Source: Pseudomonadota bacterium (GTDB taxonomy: Bacteria; Myxococcota_A; UBA796; UBA9615). From it: DNA of 64,000 nt. The DNA is taken from NCBI GenBank assembly GCA_024229515.1, contig JAAESI010000153.1, positions 1 to 64,000 on the forward strand, given 5' to 3'. The translations under genes were made by a program, and so were the position numbers. A model generated the notes under the pieces. The model did no database searches and had not been told where the DNA came from. It saw only the letters and a program-made list of their open reading frames with translations. This document shows positions 1 to 9,535 of the stretch, piece by piece (the stretch's first letter is position 1; every line of letters starts with the position of its first letter).

Positions 1-2
1 AC

Positions 3-284
3 GACGACAACGCAACCGACGACGCCGACGACGCAACCGACGACGACGACGACGCAACCGACGACGACGACGACGCAACCGACGACGACGACGACGCAAC
101 CGACGACGACGACGACGCAACCGACGACGACGACGACGAGGACGACGACGCAGTGGTCGACAGCAGCCGTCGCAACTACACCGCCCGCCGCGGCTGCGCG
201 GCTTCGCTCACTGGCACCCCGGCGCCGGCGTCCTTCGCGCTGCTCCTGGTCGGCGCGGCCCTGATCCGACGGAGGATTCGATGA
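3..284 (+). CDS. 3' end of a surface protein with Asp-rich repeats and a MYXO-CTERM-like tail
   Basis: The 5' end lies outside the window. Reading in the frame that stops at 282-284 gives a run of DDDDDAT heptapeptides, then a short linker (AVVDSSRRNYTARR), Gly-Cys, a hydrophobic stretch (ASFALLLVGAALI) and a terminal RRRIR. That Cys-hydrophobic-Arg pattern matches the MYXO-CTERM sorting tail known from myxobacteria, which is thought to be processed and anchored at the cell surface. The function of the missing N-terminal part is unknown. The stop codon overlaps the ATG of the next gene (ATGA), so the two may be co-transcribed. Confidence 0.75.
   Translation, partial: DDNATDDADDATDDDDDATDDDDDATDDDDDATDDDDDATDDDDDEDDDAVVDSSRRNYTARRGCAASLTGTPAPASFALLLVGAALIRRRIR
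18..122 (+). repeat. 21-base tandem repeat encoding DDDDDAT
   Basis: Five GAC codons, GCA and ACC form a 21-base unit. Four perfect copies lie at 39-59, 60-80, 81-101 and 102-122, and a variant copy (DDADDAT) lies at 18-38. It encodes the acidic stalk of the protein ending at 284. Such arrays change copy number easily by slippage and are prone to assembly collapse. Confidence 0.9.
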
Positions 285-931
285 GCAAGAAGGTTGGCGT
301 GCTCCTGGCCGGCTGCGGCGTCTACGACGGCGCGGAGATCCACGAAGCGGTGCTGACCCTGCTGTCGCTGCAGCAGCGCGGCGCCGAGGCGGTCATCACG
401 GCCCCCAACAAGGAGCAGGCGCACGTCATCAACCACGTCACCGGCGAGGTGATGAGCGAGTCCCGCAACGTGCTCGTGGAAGCCGCCCGCATCGCGCGCG
501 GCAAGATCACCGACCTGGCGGAGATCGACCCGAACGACCTGGACGCGCTCGTGCTCCCGGGCGGCTTCGGCGCAGCCAAGAACCTGTGCAACTTCGCCTT
601 CGAAGGCACCGGCATGGAGGTCGACGGCGGCGTCGCCAGCCTCATCACCATCATGCGCGAGCAGAACAAGCCGATCGGCTTCATCTGCATCAGCCCCACC
701 ATCGCCGCCAAGCTCATCCCCGGCGTCACGTTGACGATGGGCGCCGCTTGCGACGCCACCGAGGTCGCCGAAGCACTGGGCGCGAAGCACACGGTCACCG
801 ACGTGGCCGGCACCGTGGTCGACGCCGAGCACAAGGTCGTCAGCACCAGCGCCTACATGATGGGTCCCTGGGTCGCCGACGTCGCCCGTGGCATCGACAA
901 GCTCATCGGCGAGGTGCTCGAGCTGGCGTGA
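281..931 (+). CDS. elbB: ElbB-type isoprenoid biosynthesis glyoxalase (DJ-1/PfpI superfamily)
   Basis: 216 residues, the usual length of ElbB (YhbL). The protein is collinear with the family: N-terminal KKVGVLLAGCGVYDG, the LVLPGGFGAAKN loop near residues 90-101, and the nucleophile elbow GFICISP with Cys136, matching the reactive Cys of E. coli ElbB. ElbB is a cytosolic DJ-1-like protein reported to have glyoxalase activity and named for enhancing carotenoid output; its physiological role is not settled. The ATG overlaps the stop of the preceding gene. The 3' end overlaps the convergent DUF952 gene by 29 bases. Confidence 0.9.
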   Translation: MSKKVGVLLAGCGVYDGAEIHEAVLTLLSLQQRGAEAVITAPNKEQAHVINHVTGEVMSESRNVLVEAARIARGKITDLAEIDPNDLDALVLPGGFGAAKNLCNFAFEGTGMEVDGGVASLITIMREQNKPIGFICISPTIAAKLIPGVTLTMGAACDATEVAEALGAKHTVTDVAGTVVDAEHKVVSTSAYMMGPWVADVARGIDKLIGEVLELA

Positions 932-1196
932 CCGCCACGACCTCGTCGAGGCCCAGCGGCCGGTACAGGTGCGGGAACTTCCCGTGGCCGACCTCTTCGA
1001 AGACCGCGTCGTCGACCTCGACCGTCAGCAGCAGCAGATCGGGAACCCCAGCGTAGAACCGCTCCAGCGTGCCGGGCACCTGCGCCTCGGTGCTGAGGTG
1101 GATGAAGCCCTCCGCTTTCAGCGAGGCCAGGGCGTAGCTCCCCGCGGCCTGCGCCGCTGCCCAGTCCTCCGCACTGATGATGTGGAACAGGGTCAC
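903..1196 (-). CDS. DUF952 family protein
   Basis: 97 residues with a GTG start. The conserved DUF952 landmarks are all present: FHIISAEDW at the N-terminus, Y-A-L-ASLKAEGFIHLST around residues 21-36, and FPHLYRPLGLDEVV near residues 74-87. The family is small, cytosolic and of unknown function. The gene is divergent from the bacterioferritin gene, and the shared 101-base intergenic region holds two Fur-box-like sites, so iron control of this gene too is possible. That is inference from position only. Confidence 0.85.
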   Translation of the reverse strand: MTLFHIISAEDWAAAQAAGSYALASLKAEGFIHLSTEAQVPGTLERFYAGVPDLLLLTVEVDDAVFEEVGHGKFPHLYRPLGLDEVVAVTPARAPRR

Positions 1197-1216
1197 CGTC
1201 GACTCTCGTAGATACT

Positions 1217-1235
1217 TAGAATCACTATCACTTTC
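1217..1235. promoter_or_regulatory. Fur-box-like site upstream of bacterioferritin
   Basis: The 19 bases TAGAATCACTATCACTTTC match the Fur consensus GATAATGATAATCATTATC at 12 of 19 positions. They match the stronger site at 2048-2066, in front of bfd, at 16 of 19 positions. The site sits between the divergent DUF952 and bfr genes, about 60 bases before the bfr ATG. Finding the same motif ahead of two functionally linked iron genes is the main support. Confidence 0.6.
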
Positions 1236-1237
1236 AC

Positions 1238-1256
1238 GAAACTGATTTTCATCATA
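1238..1256. promoter_or_regulatory. Second, weaker Fur-box-like site before bacterioferritin
   Basis: GAAACTGATTTTCATCATA matches the Fur consensus at about 12 of 19 positions and starts 21 bases after the first site, that is, two helical turns away. Tandem, phased Fur sites are common at Fur-regulated promoters. Taken alone it is weak. Confidence 0.4.
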
Positions 1257-1297
1257 CCGGGTGGATCCTGCCCGACTGCATCGCTAAGGTCCCGCCC

Positions 1298-1768
1298 ATG
1301 CAGGGCAACCCCAAAGTCATCGAGCTGTTGAACTCCGTGCTCACCAACGAGCTTACGGCGATCAACCAGTACTTCATCCACTACAAGATGTGCGCGAACT
1401 GGGGCTACGAACGCATGGCCGCGGAGAAGAAGAAGGAGTCCATCGAGGAGATGGGCGACGCCGACAAGGTGATCGACCGCATCCTGTACCTCGACGGCAT
1501 CCCGAACATGCAGCGCATGAACCCAGTGATGGTCGGCGAGTCCGTGCCGGAGATGCACAAGCTCGACCTCCAGCTCGAGGTCGGCGCGGTCAAGAAGCTG
1601 AACGAGGGCATCGCCCTGTGCCGGGACATCGGCGACAACGGCACCCGCGTGCTGCTCGAGGAGATCCTCCAGGGCGAAGAGCACGCCATCGACTGGCTCG
1701 AGGCTCAGCTGGATCTGATCGATCAGATCGGCGCCCAGAACTACCTGGCCGAGCAGATCAAGAAGTAG
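1298..1768 (+). CDS. bfr: Bacterioferritin with altered ferroxidase-site histidines
   Basis: 156 residues, close to the 158 of E. coli Bfr. Bfr forms a 24-subunit cage that oxidises Fe(II) and stores it as mineral, with haem bound between subunits by Met52. The N-terminus (NPKVIELLNSVLTNELTAIN), Met52 and Glu18, Glu51, Glu94 and Glu127 are conserved. Two canonical ferroxidase ligands are not: His54 is Asp (EEMGDAD), and position 130 is Ala, with a His one residue earlier (GEEHAIDW). Haem binding should be intact, while the di-iron site may work differently. Two Fur-box-like sites lie upstream, and the partner ferredoxin gene bfd is convergent, 14 bases past the stop. Confidence 0.92.
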   Translation: MQGNPKVIELLNSVLTNELTAINQYFIHYKMCANWGYERMAAEKKKESIEEMGDADKVIDRILYLDGIPNMQRMNPVMVGESVPEMHKLDLQLEVGAVKKLNEGIALCRDIGDNGTRVLLEEILQGEEHAIDWLEAQLDLIDQIGAQNYLAEQIKK

Positions 1769-1782
1769 CTAGAAGGTCCGAC

Positions 1783-2019
1783 TCAGTCGGGCGAATCGGC
1801 CGCCGCGCCGAAGGGCACGAAGACGGCCGCGTGGCTTCCCGTCTGCACGACGGGGAGGCTGCGCGGCGTGATCATGGCGCCGCGCTCGCCGGCGATCACC
1901 GCCTCCACGAGCGGCCCGCAGCCGCCGCATCCAGACCCCGCCAACGTCGCGTCATCCCCCCGCCGAACGGCGGCGCGGATATCGCGGTCGGTGATTCCGA
2001 AGCAGTGACAGACGAGCAT
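1783..2019 (-). CDS. bfd: Bacterioferritin-associated ferredoxin (Bfd)
   Basis: 78 residues. The BFD-like [2Fe-2S] pattern is clear: Cys4 and Cys6 in MLVCHCFGITD, then Cys31 and Cys34 in GSGCGGC. Bfd docks on bacterioferritin at the haem and passes electrons that release stored iron. The spacing between the Cys pairs is a few residues shorter than in E. coli Bfd, and a C-terminal extension of about 30 residues has no recognised domain. Gene order (convergent with bfr) and the Fur-box-like site at 2048-2066, 29 bases before the ATG, fit a role in iron release under limitation. Confidence 0.88.
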   Translation of the reverse strand: MLVCHCFGITDRDIRAAVRRGDDATLAGSGCGGCGPLVEAVIAGERGAMITPRSLPVVQTGSHAAVFVPFGAAADSPD

Positions 2020-2047
2020 CTGTCTTCAAGGTAGCTGTCCCGATATT

Positions 2048-2066
2048 GAGAATCAATATCATTTTC
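2048..2066 (-). promoter_or_regulatory. Fur box upstream of bfd
   Basis: GAGAATCAATATCATTTTC (plus-strand reading) matches the Fur consensus at 14 of 19 positions and is close to an inverted repeat. On the minus strand it overlaps a candidate -35 (TTGAAA) 17 bases before TATCGG, so bound Fur would block transcription of bfd. It also overlaps the last two bases of the upstream kinase gene, giving bfd its own regulated promoter. Confidence 0.7.
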
Positions 2067-3633
2067 AAAGAGGTCGTTTGACCCATTCGGCGAGGCCGCG
2101 AGAGAGACGCCTGGTCTCCGTCGTGCCCTGCGACCAGACCCCCTCGTACAGCGCGTCGTACGCCGCCACGGCTTCCCGCTGGGGGCGGATCGTCGGCGCC
2201 GCCGGCACCATCGCCGCCACCGCCGCGTCCATCGTCGGGAACAGCCCGCCCGCCACCGCCGCCACCAACGCGGCCCCCCGCGCGGCCAGCTCTTCGCTGG
2301 GGGGACGCAGCACCGGCAGATCGAGCACGTCGGCGAGCATCTGCACGACCACGTCACTGCGCGAGCCGCCCCCGCCCACCCGGATCTCCCGGATCTTCGT
2401 GCCCGTCGCCCCCTCCAGCGTCTCCAGCCCTCGACGCAGATCGAAGGCGATCCCCTCCAACAGGGAGCGGAAGACGTGCGCCCGCGAGTGGGTCTCCCGC
2501 AGGCCCATCACCGTGCCCGCCTCGCACGGCTCCTGAAGCGTGGGCGACCACCGGGGCCACGTGACCACGCCCCCGCTGCCCGGCGGCACCTTCGCCGCCT
2601 CGTCGCACAGCAACGCTTCGACCGGCTTGCCCTGCTCCTCGGCCAGCGCCTTGAGCTCCCCGCCGAACTCCCGCGCGAACCAGCCGACCGTCCAGAAGCC
2701 CCGGAAGACCATGTACTCGAGCTGCCACGAGCGCGCCTCGCACGAGCACAGCGTGATCCAGTGGTACTGCCCGCTCTCCAGCGACGTGGGCCAGGGGAAC
2801 ATGATCGACGAGGCGGTTCCGAGGCTCACGGCGGCCACGTTCGGGGTGCTCAGCCGCACGCCCCCGCCCAACGCTTCGGCCTGCTTGTCGCCGCCGCAAG
2901 CGAACACAGGGAGCCCCTCGGGGAGCCCCGTAGCCGCGCTCGCGGACGCCTTGATGGCGCCGATCTGCGCCCCCGCTTCGACGATCTCGGGGAGCCATCG
3001 GCGCTCGAACCCGAGCAGCTTGTAGAGCAGCCCGACGCCGGTCCAACCGCGCTTGCCGAGGTCCGACGGGAGCACCCCCGCGAGGCCTCCCGGGGCCATC
3101 GCCATGCGGCCGGTCAACTCGTGGTTCAGCCACGCCTCCAGCGGCGCGACGTGCTGGATCTGACCCAGCAGATCCGGACTGCGCTCGCGCCACAGACGAG
3201 GCACCGACTTGGCCAGCAGCCGCGGGATCATCGCGCGATCGCCCAAGAGCTTGAGCACACCCCGCAAGGCACGGGAGGGCTCCGAGTTCGCCGACGCCGT
3301 GCGCCGATCCAGCCAGCTCACCGCGTCCCCCAACGGCACGCCGCCGGCCCCCGCGGGGACCAGGGTGTTCCGCTGCGTGGTCAGCGCGATCGCCGCGATG
3401 GTCGAAGCGTCGCCCCCCCACTGCTCCAGGCAGGCCTTCACCGAACCGAAGAGGCAGTCGCGGATGTCGATCGGATCCTGCTCGACGGCCCCCTCTTCGG
3501 GGTGCTTCATCGGCTGATGCGCCTGCGCCGCCTTCGCCAGCACGGTCCCCCCAGCGTCGAACAAGAGGGCGCGGGAACTCTGGGAACCGGAATCGAGGGC
3601 GAGAACGACGGCATCGGGCATGGCGGGGAGCAT
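2065..3633 (-). CDS. FGGY-family carbohydrate kinase (xylulokinase/glycerol kinase type)
   Basis: 522 residues, typical for the FGGY family, which phosphorylates sugars or polyols with ATP in the cytosol. The N-terminal ATPase phosphate-1 loop is visible as LALDSGSQSSRALLFD near residues 11-26. The GDAVSWLDRRT region and the C-terminal nucleotide-binding IRVGGGGSRSDVVVQMLADV support the call. Xylulokinase is the closest subfamily in feel, but the substrate cannot be told from sequence. The start may be at 3633 or, four codons on, at 3621 (MPDAVVLALD). No sugar transporter or isomerase is nearby, so the pathway is unknown. Confidence 0.85.
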   Translation of the reverse strand: MLPAMPDAVVLALDSGSQSSRALLFDAGGTVLAKAAQAHQPMKHPEEGAVEQDPIDIRDCLFGSVKACLEQWGGDASTIAAIALTTQRNTLVPAGAGGVPLGDAVSWLDRRTASANSEPSRALRGVLKLLGDRAMIPRLLAKSVPRLWRERSPDLLGQIQHVAPLEAWLNHELTGRMAMAPGGLAGVLPSDLGKRGWTGVGLLYKLLGFERRWLPEIVEAGAQIGAIKASASAATGLPEGLPVFACGGDKQAEALGGGVRLSTPNVAAVSLGTASSIMFPWPTSLESGQYHWITLCSCEARSWQLEYMVFRGFWTVGWFAREFGGELKALAEEQGKPVEALLCDEAAKVPPGSGGVVTWPRWSPTLQEPCEAGTVMGLRETHSRAHVFRSLLEGIAFDLRRGLETLEGATGTKIREIRVGGGGSRSDVVVQMLADVLDLPVLRPPSEELAARGAALVAAVAGGLFPTMDAAVAAMVPAAPTIRPQREAVAAYDALYEGVWSQGTTETRRLSRGLAEWVKRPL

Positions 3634-3684
3634 ATCGAGCGCCGCTTGCGGATGCGCCTCCAGCGTCTAGGATGCCGCCGCCCA

Positions 3685-4464
3685 ATGACCGACTTCATCC
3701 GATTCGAGTTCGAACGCCCCAAGGTGGAACGCCCCCGCCAGTTCGACGCACGCGTGGTCCTGAAGGAGTGGCTCACTCCGGACACGCTGAAGATCGGCTT
3801 CGAGCCCACCGGCGCCGCGATGTTCCCCTTCGAGGCCGGCCAGTACGTCTCGCTGGTGCTGGACGCCGACGAGGAGCGGGGCCTGCGCCGGGAGCTGCGC
3901 CCGTACTCGATGTGGAACCACCCCGACGAGTTCGAGTACGCCATCACCATCGCCAAGATGGTCGAGGACGGCCGCTGCACCTCGTGGCTCAAGGGGCTCG
4001 AGCCCGGCGCGTCGCTGCAGTTGGTCGGCCCCCTCGGCGCCTTCTACCTCCGCCGCCCGCTGCACCCGCACCTGTACTTCGTCGCCACCGGCACGGGACT
4101 CGTTCCGCTGCGCGCGATGGTCAAGGAGATGGTCAGCTCGGGCGAACTCCGCGACCACGACGTCACCCTCCTGTGGGGGTGCCGCAGCGAGGCGGATCTG
4201 TTCGAGACGGCGGAGCTGCAGCGCTGGTCCGAGCGGTTCGAGCGGTTCACGTTCATCCCCACCCTGTCGCGCCCGTCGGAATCCTGGGCGGGGGCTCGGG
4301 GTCGTGTGACCGAACACCTGCGGCAGTGGGATCTGCCGATCGATGACATGCAGATCTACCTCTGCGGCAACGGCTCGATGATCGACGAGGTCGTGGAACT
4401 GGTAGAAAGCCGCGGCCTGAACCGGCGCACCCGCCGGCTCGTCTACGAGAAGTACTTCGACTGA
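3685..4464 (+). CDS. Ferredoxin-NADP reductase-like FAD/NAD(P) oxidoreductase
   Basis: 259 residues from the ATG at 3685 (MTDFIRFEFERP). The FAD-binding motif R-x-Y-S is present as RPYSMWN. The NAD(P) loop is VATGTGLVPLRAM, and the C-terminal nucleotide-binding region reads IYLCGNGSMIDEV. The ending YEKYFD, with an aromatic residue near the C-terminus, is usual for the FNR superfamily. No 2Fe-2S domain is fused, so it should pass electrons to a separate ferredoxin, flavodoxin or oxygenase. The gene overlaps the following lipoprotein gene by one base (TGATG), suggesting co-expression. Confidence 0.82.
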   Translation: MTDFIRFEFERPKVERPRQFDARVVLKEWLTPDTLKIGFEPTGAAMFPFEAGQYVSLVLDADEERGLRRELRPYSMWNHPDEFEYAITIAKMVEDGRCTSWLKGLEPGASLQLVGPLGAFYLRRPLHPHLYFVATGTGLVPLRAMVKEMVSSGELRDHDVTLLWGCRSEADLFETAELQRWSERFERFTFIPTLSRPSESWAGARGRVTEHLRQWDLPIDDMQIYLCGNGSMIDEVVELVESRGLNRRTRRLVYEKYFD

Positions 4465-4761
4465 TGCGGATTCTGTTCCTCCTGCTGACCCTGCTGACCC
4501 TCACGGCGTGCAACCCGTGTGAGGAACGCTGCCGCGCCGAAGCCAACAACATCGATACCTGCCTGCACGACTGGGGCCTGGAGTGGGCCGATCTGGACGC
4601 CGCCGACGCGGCCGACTACCGCCTCAGCTGCGTGGCCGCCGAAGAGGTCTTCGACGCCGGTCTGGAGGCCGGTGAGCGGAAGGTCGAGCGGGCGCTCTGC
4701 CAGGACGTCGTCACCGACCTCCGGCTCGCGAACGACTGCGAAGCGGTCTGGGAAGCGCTGG

Positions 4762-4781
<20 letters not shown>
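4464..4781 (+). CDS. Small Cys-rich lipoprotein, unknown function
   Basis: 105 residues. The signal peptide MRILFLLLTLLTLTAC ends in a lipobox (LTAC), so the protein should be lipidated and exported. The mature part has six further Cys residues, consistent with disulfides, and is acidic. I do not recognise a family. It is translationally coupled to the reductase gene upstream. Its last 20 bases overlap the convergent DNDCDG-repeat gene. Confidence 0.65.
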
Positions 4782-6885
<2,104 letters not shown>

Positions 6886-6962
6886 CGACGCACATCTCCA
6901 TTGGTCGGAATGGGCAACGTAACAGTCGCGCGTGAGAGCGTCCAGGGTTGGAAACGGCGTGC

Positions 6963-7613
6963 TCAGAGGCTGCGGAGGTACAGGGTCAGGGTGTAGTCGG
7001 TCGGCAGCTCGTGGTGGCAGGAGACTCCAACCACCCGGTCGGTGCCCGAACCGACGAACAGAACCTGGGGGCTCTCCTCGGGGTAGGCGCGGGAGACGCC
7101 GCCGTCGGAGCTGATGAGTCCGTCGTCGAACACCACGAAGTCCAGGTCCGACTCGACAGCCCAGTCGCCGTCCGGCTCGGACGGCCGCCAGGGCGCGTTC
7201 AGGTCGCCTTCGGGGGCGTTGGCCCACTCCAGCGAGGCGTCCAACCAACCGTCGGTGCTGGCGTCGAAGCCGTACAGGTCGATGTCGCCGGTGTACCACC
7301 CGGTCAACGAGGCGAAGCCGTCGGGCTGGCCGTCGCCGTCGTCATCGACGGGGTGCTCGGGCCACGCGAACTCGACCGCCTCGGGGTCGTAGCCGCACGC
7401 GTCCACGGACCCGGTGATCGTGAGGATGGCGGGGGCTGCGAGCGTGCCGACCTGCTGGATCTGGTCGTTGGGGACCGCCAAGTCCTCCTCGTAGCTCGTC
7501 TCCGTGGGGACGGGCACCGGGATGTCCGGATCCGGGAGGTGCGAGTAGAGAGGCCAGTTGGCGCAGCCGCCAAGGGCGAGCGCGAGGGCCATCACGAAAA
7601 TCGTCGTGCGCAT
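6963..7613 (-). CDS. Lipoprotein of unknown function
   Basis: 216 residues from the ATG at 7613. The signal peptide MRTTIFVMALALALGGCANW has a lipobox (LGGC). The mature protein has a DDDGDGQPDGF stretch resembling an EF-hand-like calcium loop, and a beta-rich C-terminal domain (TDRVVGVSCHHELPTDYTLT). That pattern resembles secreted PPC-like or DNDCDG-associated proteins, but I cannot assign a family. It is divergent from the HDOD gene and lies just downstream, on the same strand, of nothing obviously related. Confidence 0.6.
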   Translation of the reverse strand: MRTTIFVMALALALGGCANWPLYSHLPDPDIPVPVPTETSYEEDLAVPNDQIQQVGTLAAPAILTITGSVDACGYDPEAVEFAWPEHPVDDDGDGQPDGFASLTGWYTGDIDLYGFDASTDGWLDASLEWANAPEGDLNAPWRPSEPDGDWAVESDLDFVVFDDGLISSDGGVSRAYPEESPQVLFVGSGTDRVVGVSCHHELPTDYTLTLYLRSL

Positions 7614-7672
7614 GGAGTTGGAGTATACGCAATCAAGTCTTCTCCACCTCGGCCGATGAGGAGGAGACGGGC

Positions 7673-9535
7673 ATGACGGCATCCTTCCTCGACTCGGTCA
7701 AACAGGCATTCGCATCGGTCTTCGGCCATGCGGACATCGAACACCTGTTGCAGGACGACTGGACCTTCTCCGACGAGGTCCCCATCGAGGCCCGTCAGGC
7801 GCTTCGGCGCCGCCCCGGGTACGCCAAGCCGGTGCGGGATCGGAAGACCGCCAAGCGCCCCAAGCCAGGCAAGCGCAAGCCGGTCGACGCCACGCGGCCG
7901 ATGCCCAAGAAGCTCGAGGCGCTCCCCGACGTCGACATGGATTTGTTCGACGGATGCGAAGACGAGGACCAGGAGGAGACGGTCAAGGAGCCGGCCGGCC
8001 CGCAGCTGGTGCTCCTCGAGAACGACATCACCGTGGGCCGTCCCCACCCCTCGAGCGAAGCCGAGGCCGAGGACACCGGAGATCTGTTCGCCGGGATCGG
8101 GATGGGCCTGCACGACCCCTACCCGGCCGACTTCGAGGACGAAGAAGAGGCCCCCGCCCGCCGCGACACCCTCGACATCACCGGAAACCACGGCCCCGCC
8201 TCCAGCGGCCCGGTCGAGTTCAAGCTGTCCTCCCCCATCGAGCAATCCGTCCCGGAGCCGGCTCCCCGCGAGCCGGTCCGGTTGACGGAGCCCGCGGGCC
8301 CCGTGCTGCGGCTGGAGCCGTCCGGCCCCGCAGTCCCCAAGCCGGTCCCCCCCGCGCCCGACCTCGAGCCTGAGCCGCACCCGGTTCCCGAGCCGTCCAT
8401 CAAGGGCGTCCCGGCCATCGTGGACTCGGCCTCGGGGAGCATTTCGCGACGCCCCACCGCCCGCACCGACCGGGACAACGGCACTCCGCCGACGTCGATC
8501 TGGGACGAGCGTCAGCTCCGCGACGAGATCGTCGCCGACCTCGCCGAAGAGATCGCCGCCACCGGGGACGAAGACCACCGCCGGGTGATCACCGCCCTGA
8601 TGAAGGAGATCGACGAGGACCCGCTGAAGATGCCACCGTTCCCGGAGGCCGCCCGCCGCCTGCTCGGCGAGGGGGGATCCGCGCCGACGGACGAGGATCT
8701 CGTCGAAATCGTGAAGTCCGAGCCGGCGCTCGCGGGCAACATCGTCAAGGTCGCCAACTCGCCCTTCTACATGGCCGCCACCCACGTCGCGTCGGTCAAC
8801 GCCGCGGTCATGCGCATCGGGTTGGACCAGGTCCGCCGCGTGGCGCTGACGACGGTCGTCGGCTCGTCGTACGAGGTGCGGGGCTTCTCCACCACCGTGG
8901 CGCGCATCCGGCTCCACTCCTACGGCGCCGCCCTCGCCGCGGAGACGCTCGCGCACGGCACCGACATCGACCCCGCCGAGGCATTCCTCGCGGGGCTGCT
9001 GCACGACGCCGGCGAGGTGCTCGCCTACTATCTCGTGCGCAACGCCATCGACGTGGCCAAGGAAGCCGGCGGCGACTTCGAACCCGACCGCCTCCAGCTG
9101 CGCAAGCTCAGCCGGCGCTACCACCCCCGGTTGGGCGCGCTGTTCCTCGGCGGCTGGGACCTCGCCGCGAGCGTGGCCAGCGCCATGGCCTACCACCACC
9201 ACCCGGCCCACGCGGAGGCCCGGTTCGCGGACCTGGTGTCCCTGGTGCACGTGGCCGACGAGCTCGCCTACCGCGCGATTCAGCACTCCAGCAGCGCCGA
9301 TTGGCGCACGTCCATGCGGATGCGCGAGCCGGGCGCCAGCCGCGCCGAGCTCGACAAAGCGACGGCGATCGACGGCATCGAGTTCATCGACGTAGACGAC
9401 CTTCTGTTCCAGGCGCCACGCGGCGCATCGCGCGAACGACTCCACGGAGTGCTCCGCGCCACGCTCCTACGGCTTGACAGCAGCGACCAGGGCTCTTTGG
9501 ATGGGGGCGATGCACTCGCCTCCACCACCCTCTGA
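7673..9535 (+). CDS. HDOD-domain signalling protein with a long disordered N-terminus
   Basis: 620 residues. The start has a strong ribosome site (GAGGAGGAGA) six bases upstream. Residues 1-300 are Pro/Glu-rich with low complexity. Residues of about 315-510 form an HDOD domain: LKMPPFPEAARRLL at its start, EIVKSEPALAGNIVKVANS, AVMRIGLDQVRRVAL, and AFLAGLLHDAGEVLAY. HDOD proteins are HD-superfamily relatives without conserved catalytic metal ligands and usually act in signalling, motility or stress regulation by scaffolding. It overlaps the next gene. The acidic, Pro-rich N-terminus resembles that of the 438-residue protein at 22563. Confidence 0.82.
   Translation: MTASFLDSVKQAFASVFGHADIEHLLQDDWTFSDEVPIEARQALRRRPGYAKPVRDRKTAKRPKPGKRKPVDATRPMPKKLEALPDVDMDLFDGCEDEDQEETVKEPAGPQLVLLENDITVGRPHPSSEAEAEDTGDLFAGIGMGLHDPYPADFEDEEEAPARRDTLDITGNHGPASSGPVEFKLSSPIEQSVPEPAPREPVRLTEPAGPVLRLEPSGPAVPKPVPPAPDLEPEPHPVPEPSIKGVPAIVDSASGSISRRPTARTDRDNGTPPTSIWDERQLRDEIVADLAEEIAATGDEDHRRVITALMKEIDEDPLKMPPFPEAARRLLGEGGSAPTDEDLVEIVKSEPALAGNIVKVANSPFYMAATHVASVNAAVMRIGLDQVRRVALTTVVGSSYEVRGFSTTVARIRLHSYGAALAAETLAHGTDIDPAEAFLAGLLHDAGEVLAYYLVRNAIDVAKEAGGDFEPDRLQLRKLSRRYHPRLGALFLGGWDLAASVASAMAYHHHPAHAEARFADLVSLVHVADELAYRAIQHSSSADWRTSMRMREPGASRAELDKATAIDGIEFIDVDDLLFQAPRGASRERLHGVLRATLLRLDSSDQGSLDGGDALASTTL

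Noticed and set aside
1..140. Tandem repeats at the window start as a possible CRISPR array.
   Set aside because: Units are contiguous, without spacers, and encode an acidic linker in frame.
1769..1795. CCGACTCAGTCGG as an intrinsic terminator between bfr and bfd.
   Set aside because: The stem is only five base pairs, there is no T-run, and half of it lies inside bfd.
2476..3684. An upstream extension of the flavin reductase gene.
   Set aside because: It is Arg-rich and antisense to the sugar kinase; the reductase fold begins at the ATG at 3685.
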